A DNA stretch of 15,047 nucleotides, taken from positions 1 to 15,047 of the forward strand of contig JAHJDU010000536.1 of NCBI GenBank assembly GCA_018812385.1, in the 5' to 3' direction. Within the stretch, counting starts at the first letter, position 1. Each line of letters begins with the position of its first letter. Source of the stretch: Pseudomonadota bacterium. Its GTDB lineage: Bacteria; Desulfobacterota; Desulfobacteria; Desulfobacterales; Desulfobacteraceae. Position numbers and translations under genes: made by a program. This document shows, piece by piece, positions 1 through 6,786 of the stretch. The notes beneath the pieces are model-generated. The model was not told the DNA's origin. It made no database searches and worked only from the letters and a program-made list of their open reading frames with translations.

Positions 1-1
1 A

Positions 2-1585
2 TCACGACTTCAGGCTATTTTCCGGCGGCCTGACATAGCCATAGGTATTGGAGCGCTTCAAGGAGATCAGGTCATGATCCTTAAAAATGGCTGTGACTCC
101 AAGATCAACTGTCTGTTTGCCAATTCCCATCACATTAACCTTGAAGATCTTAAGGGATCGGTGTGGCTGCAAGCCGTGGAAAAAGGATCTGTGCTGTACG
201 TACCAGATCTTGCCAAAAAACAGGATCTGGTTCCTGCAGAACAGCAGTCAGTGTCGGCCGGTATCAGATCCATGCTTTTATCTCCTTTGTACTTTCAAGG
301 AAAAATCATCGGGCTTATGGATATGTTTACCCGGGCTCCAAATGACCTTGGCACCATTAACACCATTCTGCTGGAAAAGATCACCCCTTTATTTTCACTG
401 GCCTTGAAAAGAGGACAGGACGAATTGCAAAAACAGGTCCAGTCAATTATCAAGGAAAAATGCACAGCTGTTCACTCCTCTGTGGAATGGCGTTTTAAAA
501 AAGCCGCCATTGCACATATGGAACGACTCCATAATGGCAAACATACCTCAGAGATGGAATCCATTGTCTTTAAGGATGTGGTTCCTTTTTACGGGCAATC
601 TGATATAAGGGGATCTTCTCTGGCCCGTAATAAAGGGATCCAGCAGGATCTAACACAGCAGTTGACCCTGGCCATGGATGTACTGGAAGCAGGTTCAAAA
701 CAAAGGCCCTGGCCTTTGTTACATGAATTTAAATATAGAATTGAAACTTTGATTAAAAACATTTCATCCGGGATATCCTCTGGCGATGAAGATGCAGTGT
801 TTTCACTTCTAAATAATGAAGTGGCGCCCTTTTTTAGTGATCTCACAGGACTTGATTCTGAGGTTGCAAAACGGATCGAGACCTATACATCTGCCCTGGA
901 TCCATCCACAGGTATGGTTTATAACAAAAGAAAAGAATATGAAAATAGTGTATCCAAATTAAACAAAGCCCTGTCCAGCTATATAGATCAGGAGGACGAG
1001 TTGATCCAGCAGACCTTTCCCCACTATTTTGAAAAACGCCAGACAGACGGGATAGATTATATGATGTATATCGGCTCTTCCATGATGGAAAACCAGCAGC
1101 TTGCCAGGTTCCATATCAAGGATTTAACGCTCTGGCAGCTGATGCTTGCCTGCGGCCTGGCCTTGCGCACAGAACAGGTTAAGCCGGAATTAAAAATCCC
1201 CCTGGATACCTGCCACCTCATCCTGATCAACCACACTCCGCTTTCGATCCGATTCAGGTTTGACGAAAAACGATTTGATGTGGATGGTGCCTATGATGTC
1301 CGCCATGAAATCATAAAATCCCGCCTGGACAAGGCATTGATCAAAGGATCAGGAGAAAGACTGACCCAGCCCGGTCGTATTGCAGTGGTCTATTCCAACC
1401 CGTCCGAAGGCGAGGCAATCCAACAACATATTAATTTTCTCATAAGCATTGGCAAACTCCATGATGATCTTGAAATGATGAATCTGGAGGATATGCCGGA
1501 TGTCCGGGGACTCAAAGCCCTAAGGGTTGGTGTGAACCTGAAATCCATAGCCAGGGATAATATCATTAAAATGAAGACTGGATAG
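2..1585 (+). CDS. GAF-domain protein, 5' end outside window (partial)
   Basis: The frame is open from base 2, so the ATG at 74 is probably internal and the gene begins before the window. Counting from that ATG, residues 25-112 look like the end of a GAF sensor domain, with the typical closing strands around 66-89 (SMLLSPLYFQGKIIGLMDMF). Residues 120-503 are mostly helical and soluble; no membrane segment or catalytic motif is visible. A stretch at 173-190 (YGQSDIRGSS) resembles a segment I recall from large GAF proteins of Bacteroidetes and related bacteria; its role is not known to me. The gene ends 89 bp before hgcA on the same strand, and a candidate promoter lies between them, so co-transcription is possible but not shown. 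A link to mercury sensing would be speculation. Confidence 0.75.
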   Translation, partial: SRLQAIFRRPDIAIGIGALQGDQVMILKNGCDSKINCLFANSHHINLEDLKGSVWLQAVEKGSVLYVPDLAKKQDLVPAEQQSVSAGIRSMLLSPLYFQGKIIGLMDMFTRAPNDLGTINTILLEKITPLFSLALKRGQDELQKQVQSIIKEKCTAVHSSVEWRFKKAAIAHMERLHNGKHTSEMESIVFKDVVPFYGQSDIRGSSLARNKGIQQDLTQQLTLAMDVLEAGSKQRPWPLLHEFKYRIETLIKNISSGISSGDEDAVFSLLNNEVAPFFSDLTGLDSEVAKRIETYTSALDPSTGMVYNKRKEYENSVSKLNKALSSYIDQEDELIQQTFPHYFEKRQTDGIDYMMYIGSSMMENQQLARFHIKDLTLWQLMLACGLALRTEQVKPELKIPLDTCHLILINHTPLSIRFRFDEKRFDVDGAYDVRHEIIKSRLDKALIKGSGERLTQPGRIAVVYSNPSEGEAIQQHINFLISIGKLHDDLEMMNLEDMPDVRGLKALRVGVNLKSIARDNIIKMKTG

Positions 1586-1603
1586 CTTGCAAAAAACTTT
1601 AAA

Positions 1604-1643
1604 GCATTTGAGCATTTGACACTGATGAAAACTATTTTAAATA
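1604..1643 (+). promoter_or_regulatory. Candidate hgcAB promoter with an 8-bp tandem repeat
   Basis: A perfect -35 hexamer TTGACA (1616-1621) is followed after 16 nt by TAAATA (1638-1643), a weak -10. The -35 is overlapped by two adjacent exact copies of GCATTTGA (1604-1611 and 1612-1619), which could be a regulator site. The -10 is poor and the region is AT-rich, so this is a moderate-to-weak prediction. Confidence 0.35.
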
Positions 1644-1674
1644 AATTCAAGCAATATATCCAAAACTTATAGGG

Positions 1675-2832
1675 ATGAAAAAACAAATGGATAAAATCTC
1701 AACCTCCGGCGTAAATATCATGTCCTCCATGGATGAGATCGCTTTAAGCTGCTCGGCTGAACCTTCCAACCCCATGGCAGACTACGAGAAACCAGGTTAC
1801 AAACTTTGTTCCTATGTGGACAAGTTTATTAAAACCCATGCCGGGGTTATTCCCATCATCAAAACAAAGCTTGGAAAAGATGACCTTTTTTCAACATTTC
1901 ATATCCGATGTGGCATCAGTCGTCATAAATATACGGTGGCTCCCGGGCTTTATGGCATTGGGAAACCAGATAAAAATTGTGAGGTGCTTGTTACTGCCAA
2001 CTTTAAATTGACATTTGATCATTTGAGAAAAGAGTTGGCTGACATCAATGCATGGATTCTTGTCCTGGATACAAAAGGGATCAATGTCTGGTGCGCAGCA
2101 GGCAAGGGAACCTTCTCAACCCGGGAAATTGTGAAACAAATTAAAGCGTGTACCCTTGAAAAAATCGTAGACCACAAACGGGTCATTGTTCCCCAGTTGG
2201 GAGCAACGGGTGTGTCAGCAGGGGATGTTAAAAAACTATCTGGATTCAGGGTTATATATGGTCCAATACGTGCCACTGATATCCCGGCCTTTTTAAAGAA
2301 TAAAAGAAAGGCGGATAAAAATATGAGACAGGTTACCTTTAACTTATATGAACGGTTTATCCTGACACCTGTGGAAATTCAAATTGTGTTAAAACCAGCA
2401 CTGATCGCAGCACTTGTCCTGTTCATCGTTTCAGGTTTTGGACCGGGTATTTTTTCTTTTTCCGGGGCCTGGGAAAGAGGCGTGATATCTTTTTTTGCCC
2501 TTATTGCAGGAATAGTTTCAGGGGGATTTGTTACCCCCGTACTCCTCCCCTTTATCCCATCCAGACAATTTGCTCTCAAAGGAATCATTACCGGAAGTGT
2601 ATTTGCGATACCTCTTTTAGTTCTGGTTTCCTCTGCCATTTTAGGGATAGCGGGATTCCTGGCGCTTTTTTTATTTAGTGTAACCATCAGCTCTTATCTG
2701 GCCATGAATTTTACAGGGGCAACACCGTTTACGTCGCCCTCAGGGGTTGAAAAAGAAATGAAACGTTACATTCCCGTGCAATTGGCAAGCCTTGTGATTT
2801 CATCCGGGCTTTGGATATATTCTGCATTTTGA
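1675..2832 (+). CDS. hgcA: HgcA, corrinoid-dependent mercury methyltransferase
   Basis: HgcA is the membrane-anchored corrinoid protein that donates a methyl group to Hg(II), giving methylmercury. Residues about 48-215 form the corrinoid-binding domain related to the corrinoid iron-sulfur protein of the acetyl-CoA pathway. The diagnostic cap-helix motif NVWCAAGKGTF is at 137-147, with Cys140 as the expected lower-axial Co ligand (Cys93 in the studied Desulfovibrio protein). From about 238 to 383 there are some five hydrophobic membrane segments, as in the family. The protein is 385 residues if it starts at 1675, about 45 longer at the N terminus than the reference. AGGG touches the ATG at 1675, which is too close for normal use, so the ATG at 1687 (12 nt away) or the ones at 1720/1729 may be the true start. 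hgcB follows after 22 bp. Confidence 0.96.
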   Translation: MKKQMDKISTSGVNIMSSMDEIALSCSAEPSNPMADYEKPGYKLCSYVDKFIKTHAGVIPIIKTKLGKDDLFSTFHIRCGISRHKYTVAPGLYGIGKPDKNCEVLVTANFKLTFDHLRKELADINAWILVLDTKGINVWCAAGKGTFSTREIVKQIKACTLEKIVDHKRVIVPQLGATGVSAGDVKKLSGFRVIYGPIRATDIPAFLKNKRKADKNMRQVTFNLYERFILTPVEIQIVLKPALIAALVLFIVSGFGPGIFSFSGAWERGVISFFALIAGIVSGGFVTPVLLPFIPSRQFALKGIITGSVFAIPLLVLVSSAILGIAGFLALFLFSVTISSYLAMNFTGATPFTSPSGVEKEMKRYIPVQLASLVISSGLWIYSAF

Positions 2833-2854
2833 CCTAAACCATAAAGGATGCACC

Positions 2855-3145
2855 ATGAAAGATTTAAGATATTTAGATGATGTATCAAGCCTGGTACTTG
2901 ATGAAGAAAAATGTATCGGTTGCAGCTTGTGTACGGAAGTCTGCCCCCAGACTGTTTTTGAAATGAGACATAACAAAGCCCATATTATTGATTTCAATGC
3001 CTGCATGGAATGTGGCGCCTGTGTCAACAACTGCCCTTCAAAGGCTATATCCGTGAGTCCCGGTGTTGGCTGAGCTGCCTATATTATCCAGGTCTGGATA
3101 AAGGGTAAAGAAAACGCTTCCTGCGGAAGCGGCGAGCGTAGCTGA
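2855..3145 (+). CDS. hgcB: HgcB, 2x[4Fe-4S] ferredoxin, predicted selenoprotein (Sec73 at TGA 3071-3073)
   Basis: HgcB is the ferredoxin partner of HgcA, thought to return the corrinoid to Co(I) and to handle Hg(II). The first cluster motif is C20-x2-C23-x2-C26-x3-C30 and the second is C50-x2-C53-x2-C56-x3-C60 with the HgcB signature CMECGAC. The ATG at 2855 has AAGGA six bases upstream. Codon 73 is TGA, reached after SVSPGVG, exactly where HgcB proteins have their strictly conserved Cys73. Reading through gives AAYIIQVWIKGKENASCG and then GERS, ending at TGA 3143-3145. The AAYIIQ.W.KG part is what I recall for the family. The product is then 96 residues, close to the usual ~95. A SECIS hairpin follows the TGA. 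The tail has one cysteine (Cys90) instead of the usual vicinal pair. If selenocysteine is not inserted, the product would be a 72-residue truncation. Confidence 0.9.
3071..3104 (+). promoter_or_regulatory. SECIS element for selenocysteine insertion at TGA 3071
   Basis: Immediately after the in-frame TGA, TTATCCA (3084-3090) and TGGATAA (3095-3101) pair perfectly over 7 bp around the loop GGTC (3091-3094). The apical part CCA-GGTC-TGG has the same AGGTCT loop as the E. coli fdhF SECIS (GCA-GGTC-TGC). The loop starts at nucleotide 21 counted from the T of TGA, against 22 in fdhF. A lower stem CCT (3078-3080) with AGG (3102-3104) can extend it across an ATA bulge. SelB is expected to bind this loop in the mRNA. 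The bulged U of fdhF is not needed here because the stem pairs without it. Confidence 0.88.
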
Positions 3146-3177
3146 TCACCCGCATTGTACTCGGCTCGCTAAGGAGC
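3116..3177. repeat. GC-rich palindromic block over hgcB 3' end and spacer
   Basis: The block is about 63% GC (39 of 62 bases) within AT-rich surroundings. It holds a perfect hairpin GCTTCC-TGC-GGAAGC (3116-3130) and a longer inverted repeat GCGAGC (3132-3137) with GCTCGC (3164-3169), extended inside by GTA/TAC (3138-3140, 3158-3160). A third small stem GCTC/GAGC lies at 3164-3177. No T-tract follows directly, so a classical terminator is not obvious, though it may help stop convergent transcription. It may be a REP-like dispersed element, but one window cannot show other copies. Confidence 0.5.
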
Positions 3178-3203
3178 ATATACTCACAAAAATTATCAGG
3201 TTT

Positions 3204-4430
3204 TCATTCCGGCAATAGATTAGATTTTTTTTCCTCAGAAGATTTATCACTTTGAATTAATTTTGGCCGAGTTTCAAATGTCAACTCAATCCTTGCCGGA
3301 CTGATATTTACAACATCAATCCTGTCGTTGGGCAGGGTTAAATTTCCGGTATTAATACTATAAAAAGTCGTGCCAAGTCGTGCCGAAAACAAATCAATAG
3401 AAGTAAGGACATTATTTTTATTTAACAGACTGACATCTTTTCTAAGCCCGCGGAAGGTAATAGAAATTTTAGGGTCCTTTGGCTGGGATACCATAAGTTC
3501 TGCCGGAATATTTTTAAAATTAAGGGGTAAATCGATTTTTTTTTCAAAATTCTGCTGCCCTGCAAGGACCATCCATAAAATAAACACCAATGCAAAAACT
3601 ATCGCCTTTATTTTATACCGTCTGGTAAACCAGGATTTAATTTTTCCTTTAATATTTGTATGCGCTTCTTTTTTAACAAGTATCACATCCTCAATAATCC
3701 TGGACAATTCTTTTTGATCTTTTACCTTTTGAATTTCCTGATCCCCGACAAATGATATTTCCCCTCTTTCCTCTGAAATAATCATTACCCATGCATCGCA
3801 TTGTTCAGTCAACCCCAGGGCTGCCCTATGCCTTGTTCCCCATTCCTGGGGAAGATCCTCCCTTGCAGACAAGGGCAGATAACAGGATATTTTTAAGATT
3901 TTCCCCTTGGAAATAAGGACAGCACCATCATGCAGAGGTGATTCTTTATAAAAAATGGAATTCAATATTTCAGGCTGGGGATCACATTCCATAGAAATCC
4001 CTTTGGTGATCAAATCAAACACCAGGTCTGTTCTTTCAAAAATAATGAGTGCGCCAATTTTTTTTGCTGCGGCATCAAAGGCCCAGCCGGCAAACTCAGA
4101 TATCCAGGTATCAGTAGCAGAACCCTGTTTCAATCCAAAGGTTTTCAGGGGATTAAACCGCTCAAGCATCTGTCGGATTTCTTTTTGAAACAGTATAATC
4201 AAGAGGATAACAAAAACCTGCCATAAAATCTGGAATACCCAGGTGGTCAAAAAAAGACCCCAGGCTTTGGCCACAATAAAAATCCCGCTTAAAAGGACAA
4301 TACCAATCAAGGCTTTAAAGGCTTTGGTGCCCCAGAACCATATATAAAGCTGATAGGCAACCATAGTTATAAACAAAATATCAAGAACATCCGGCAACCC
4401 GATATTCGACAATATGGCAAGCAAATTCAT
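3204..4430 (-). CDS. cdaA: Diadenylate cyclase CdaA with C-terminal YbbR-like domain
   Basis: This enzyme makes cyclic di-AMP from two ATP; in other bacteria c-di-AMP controls potassium, osmotic balance and wall growth. Three hydrophobic segments fill residues about 12-82, followed by the DAC (DisA_N) domain at about 100-255 with both signature motifs, DGA at 168-170 and RHR at 200-202 (GTRHRAALG). After this comes an extra membrane segment (about 273-290) and a ~100-residue region ending near 388 that looks like one YbbR repeat, with LPLNFKNIP and a closing INISPARIELTFE-like strand. YbbR (CdaR) is usually a separate neighbouring regulator, so this is a fused version of cdaA-cdaR. It has 408 residues against about 270 for CdaA alone. 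GAAGGA lies just before the ATG. It converges on hgcAB with a 58-bp gap. Confidence 0.93.
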   Translation of the reverse strand: MNLLAILSNIGLPDVLDILFITMVAYQLYIWFWGTKAFKALIGIVLLSGIFIVAKAWGLFLTTWVFQILWQVFVILLIILFQKEIRQMLERFNPLKTFGLKQGSATDTWISEFAGWAFDAAAKKIGALIIFERTDLVFDLITKGISMECDPQPEILNSIFYKESPLHDGAVLISKGKILKISCYLPLSAREDLPQEWGTRHRAALGLTEQCDAWVMIISEERGEISFVGDQEIQKVKDQKELSRIIEDVILVKKEAHTNIKGKIKSWFTRRYKIKAIVFALVFILWMVLAGQQNFEKKIDLPLNFKNIPAELMVSQPKDPKISITFRGLRKDVSLLNKNNVLTSIDLFSARLGTTFYSINTGNLTLPNDRIDVVNISPARIELTFETRPKLIQSDKSSEEKKSNLLPE

Positions 4431-4474
4431 GATCCTTCTTTCTCATGTTTGATTTTACAATTTAATATTTCATC

Positions 4475-4495
4475 CACCATTCACCATTCACCATT
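4475..4495. repeat. Heptamer tandem repeat, three copies of CACCATT
   Basis: Three exact adjacent copies of CACCATT occupy 4475-4495 in the spacer between the divergent cdaA and higA genes. Short heptamer arrays like this are common in bacterial spacers and can change copy number; no function is evident. Confidence 0.8.
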
Positions 4496-4601
4496 AATGA
4501 AATATCTGCTGGTAATGATTCATTTATTTGTAAACCAAAAAAGCTGATTTGTATAGATTAAATCTTTACCTTCCCAAACCAACTCATCAAAACAATAAAG
4601 C

Positions 4602-4630
4602 TTTACGTTAATAACACAACGCGTTATTAT
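4602..4630 (+). promoter_or_regulatory. higA promoter with palindromic operator
   Basis: TTTACG (4602-4607) and TATTAT (4625-4630) are spaced by 17 nt. The inverted repeat TAATAAC (4609-4615) and GTTATTA (4623-4629), separated by 7 nt, lies over the spacer and -10. HigA-type proteins normally bind such a palindrome to repress their own gene. The predicted transcription start is at or within a base or two of the ATG at 4637, and no Shine-Dalgarno is present, so the mRNA may be leaderless. Confidence 0.55.
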
Positions 4631-4636
4631 ATTTGC

Positions 4637-4957
4637 ATGATAAAATCCTTTAAAAACAAAAAACTTGACCCCATCCATCCAGGAGAAATCCTTTTTGAAG
4701 AATTTTTAAATCCTATGGGCATCAGCCAGTACAAGCTTGCCAAAGATATCAGTGTACCGCCAAGGCGTATCAATGAGATTGTACATGGGAAACGATCAAT
4801 TACGGCTGATACTGCTTTGCGCCTGGGGCGATATTTCAAAATTTCTCCAAGATTCTGGCTAAATCTTCAGACCCGCTTTGACCTTGAAATAACAGAAGAC
4901 CTTTTAGCAAACCGCATAGAGAAAGAAGTGCAAATTTACGATTCAAACGCTGCATAA
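4637..4957 (+). CDS. higA: HigA-family antitoxin / XRE-type regulator, without toxin partner
   Basis: This 106-residue DNA-binding protein matches the HigA (VapI) antitoxin family end to end. The N-terminal IHPGEIL (13-19) leads into a helix-turn-helix at about 30-60 (ISQYKLAKDISVPPRRINEI), followed by the family hallmarks GKRSITADTALRL and FWLNLQTRFDLE near 52-87. Such proteins neutralise a HigB RNase and repress their own operon. HigB is normally encoded just upstream, but the 206 bp between cdaA and this gene has no ORF resembling it, and the next gene downstream is the oxidoreductase. It is therefore a solitary antitoxin, perhaps a remnant or a stand-alone regulator of itself or of the downstream gene. 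The start is set by the family's N terminus and the promoter position. Confidence 0.9.
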   Translation: MIKSFKNKKLDPIHPGEILFEEFLNPMGISQYKLAKDISVPPRRINEIVHGKRSITADTALRLGRYFKISPRFWLNLQTRFDLEITEDLLANRIEKEVQIYDSNAA

Positions 4958-5019
4958 ATGGTTTGATTCATTATGATTCACCTCAAAGACTTGCAAAACA
5001 AATTATGGTTTAAATAAAT

Positions 5020-6786
5020 ATGTACGGATGGACCGGCAATATACTGCATTTAGATCTGACAAAAAAAAATATTGAGATTGAAAACCCCAGTCTCGATATC
5101 TTAAACCAATATGTCGGTGGCAAAGGATTTGGAGGCAGATACTTACGACAGTGCGCAACCCTGCCCTGGGACCACCCCGACATGGTGATCTGTATATTTA
5201 CAGGCCCGCTTTCAGGGAGCATCTCCCCTACATCAGGGCGGGCTCATATTCTTTCAAAATCCCCGCTTACAGGGCTTGTGGGAGATTCATCCGTTGGCGG
5301 AAAGCTTGCCACCCGGTTAAAAAGGGCTGGCTGGGACGGTATTGTCATCACAGGCAAAAGCAAGACACCTGTTGGCATTACCATAAAGGATAATCTTGTA
5401 GAATTTAAAGATGCCACGGGATTATGGGGGCTTGATACAGAGGATGTCCACAAACAGATCAGACCCGGGAATGCATCTTTAGCATCCATTGGGCCTGCTG
5501 CTGAAAATGGTGTGCGATATGCCAGTATAATTGTGGACCGCTATTTTGCTGCCGGCAGAAGCGGGCTTGGGCTTTGCCTTGCCGAAAAAAAAATCAAATA
5601 TCTCCTGATAAACGGCACAGGCCATTGTAAAGTAAAAAACCAAAAAAAGCTTAAAAAGGCAAGAGAAGACATCTTAAGACTTACAGCAGCTTCGCCTGCA
5701 CTGATGGGCCAATTTGGCTTTACCTGCCTTGGTACTGGGGCCGTATATGATCTCATGGACAACCGCAGGATGATGCCCACGGATAATTTTTCCCGCACCC
5801 ATTTTGAGTCTGCTTCAAAGCTCAATGCAGTCGCGTACACAAAAAGCTATGCACCAAAAAAACACGGGTGCCTGGGCTGTCATATACTCTGCAAAAAAAT
5901 AGGGACAGAAAACAAAGCATCCATTGCCATGCCTGAGTTTGAGACCATGTCCCATTTTACAGCCCTAATCGGCTGCATGGATACCAAGCTTGTTGTAAAA
6001 GCCAATGAACTATGTAATCATTTTGGCATGGATACCATATCAGCCGCTTCAACCCTGGCTTGCAAACGTGAAATAACCGGGCTTGATTATACTTCAGACA
6101 CTATTTTATCCCTTTTAAATGATATTGCGTTTGGAAGAGGTGAAGGAAAACTTCTTGCCCTGGGCGCAAAACAATATGCAAAAAAAATGGGCAATCCTCA
6201 GGCTGCCATGGCTGTCAAGGGAATGGAACTTCCAGCTTATGATCCCCGGGGGGCCTATGGCATGGCATTGGGGTACGCCCTTTCAACCCGGGGCGGATGC
6301 CATTTGCGTGCCTATCCCATAAGCCATGAAATATTCAGAAAACCCGTGGCTACTGACCGTTTCAGTTTCAGCGGCAAGGCCAGGATAATAAAGATTGCCG
6401 AAGACCTGAATGCCATTGTGGATTCACTTATCGCATGTAAATTTACTTTTTTTGCTGCCAGCCTGGAAGAATACGCAAGTGTCTATGAAGCTGTTACTGG
6501 AATTGAAACCAATGCCCAGGATCTCTTACAAAAAGGTGAATGCATCTATTATAACGAACGCATCATAAATGCATTGAACGGATTTAGCGCAAAAGATGAC
6601 GACCTTCCGGATCGATTTTTTACAGAAGCTGGATCAAGCGGCAATAATATCCATATCCCGCCCATTGACAGGGATGAGTTTCTGGATGCCAGGAAAAAAT
6701 ATTATGGTGTCCGTGGGTTAAATGACAATGGTCTTCCCCAAAAAGAAAAAGCACAAACACTTGGACTCTTATGGAACAACTTGTAA
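5020..6786 (+). CDS. Aldehyde:ferredoxin oxidoreductase-family tungsten/molybdenum enzyme
   Basis: AOR-family enzymes oxidise aldehydes to acids (or reduce acids) with ferredoxin, using a bis-pterin tungsten or molybdenum cofactor and one [4Fe-4S] cluster in the cytoplasm. The N-terminal pterin-binding domain starts with MYGWTGNILHLDLT and YVGGKGFGGRYL (31-42). The cluster ligands are C284-x2-C287-x3-C291 plus C473 (LIACKFTFF). The family motif NHFGMDTISA is at 333-342 and YDPRGAYGMALGYA at 407-420. At 588 residues it is close to the usual length of about 600. The substrate cannot be told from sequence; other family branches act on glyceraldehyde-3-phosphate or aromatic acyl groups. No strong ribosome binding site precedes the ATG. 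Its last 16 bases overlap the next gene, so the two proteins probably act together. It may also be read from the higA promoter, 62 bp upstream. Confidence 0.93.
   Translation: MYGWTGNILHLDLTKKNIEIENPSLDILNQYVGGKGFGGRYLRQCATLPWDHPDMVICIFTGPLSGSISPTSGRAHILSKSPLTGLVGDSSVGGKLATRLKRAGWDGIVITGKSKTPVGITIKDNLVEFKDATGLWGLDTEDVHKQIRPGNASLASIGPAAENGVRYASIIVDRYFAAGRSGLGLCLAEKKIKYLLINGTGHCKVKNQKKLKKAREDILRLTAASPALMGQFGFTCLGTGAVYDLMDNRRMMPTDNFSRTHFESASKLNAVAYTKSYAPKKHGCLGCHILCKKIGTENKASIAMPEFETMSHFTALIGCMDTKLVVKANELCNHFGMDTISAASTLACKREITGLDYTSDTILSLLNDIAFGRGEGKLLALGAKQYAKKMGNPQAAMAVKGMELPAYDPRGAYGMALGYALSTRGGCHLRAYPISHEIFRKPVATDRFSFSGKARIIKIAEDLNAIVDSLIACKFTFFAASLEEYASVYEAVTGIETNAQDLLQKGECIYYNERIINALNGFSAKDDDLPDRFFTEAGSSGNNIHIPPIDRDEFLDARKKYYGVRGLNDNGLPQKEKAQTLGLLWNNL

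Noticed and set aside
3071..3073. TGA at codon 73 as a simple nonsense mutation making hgcB a pseudogene
   Set aside because: The frame stays open with family-typical residues, the TGA aligns exactly with the conserved cysteine, and a fdhF-like SECIS follows at the right distance. Chance explains this combination poorly.
3143..3172. A second in-frame TGA (3143-3145) that could also be Sec, extending HgcB by nine residues to a TAA at 3170
   Set aside because: The downstream hairpin (GCTC/GAGC, loop GCTAAG) lacks the GGTC-type SECIS loop, and the extra residues do not look like HgcB; 96 residues already matches the family length.
4431..4636. Search for a higB toxin gene or remnant upstream of higA
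   Set aside because: No open frame or recognisable HigB residues in any frame; only the heptamer repeat and the higA promoter are seen.
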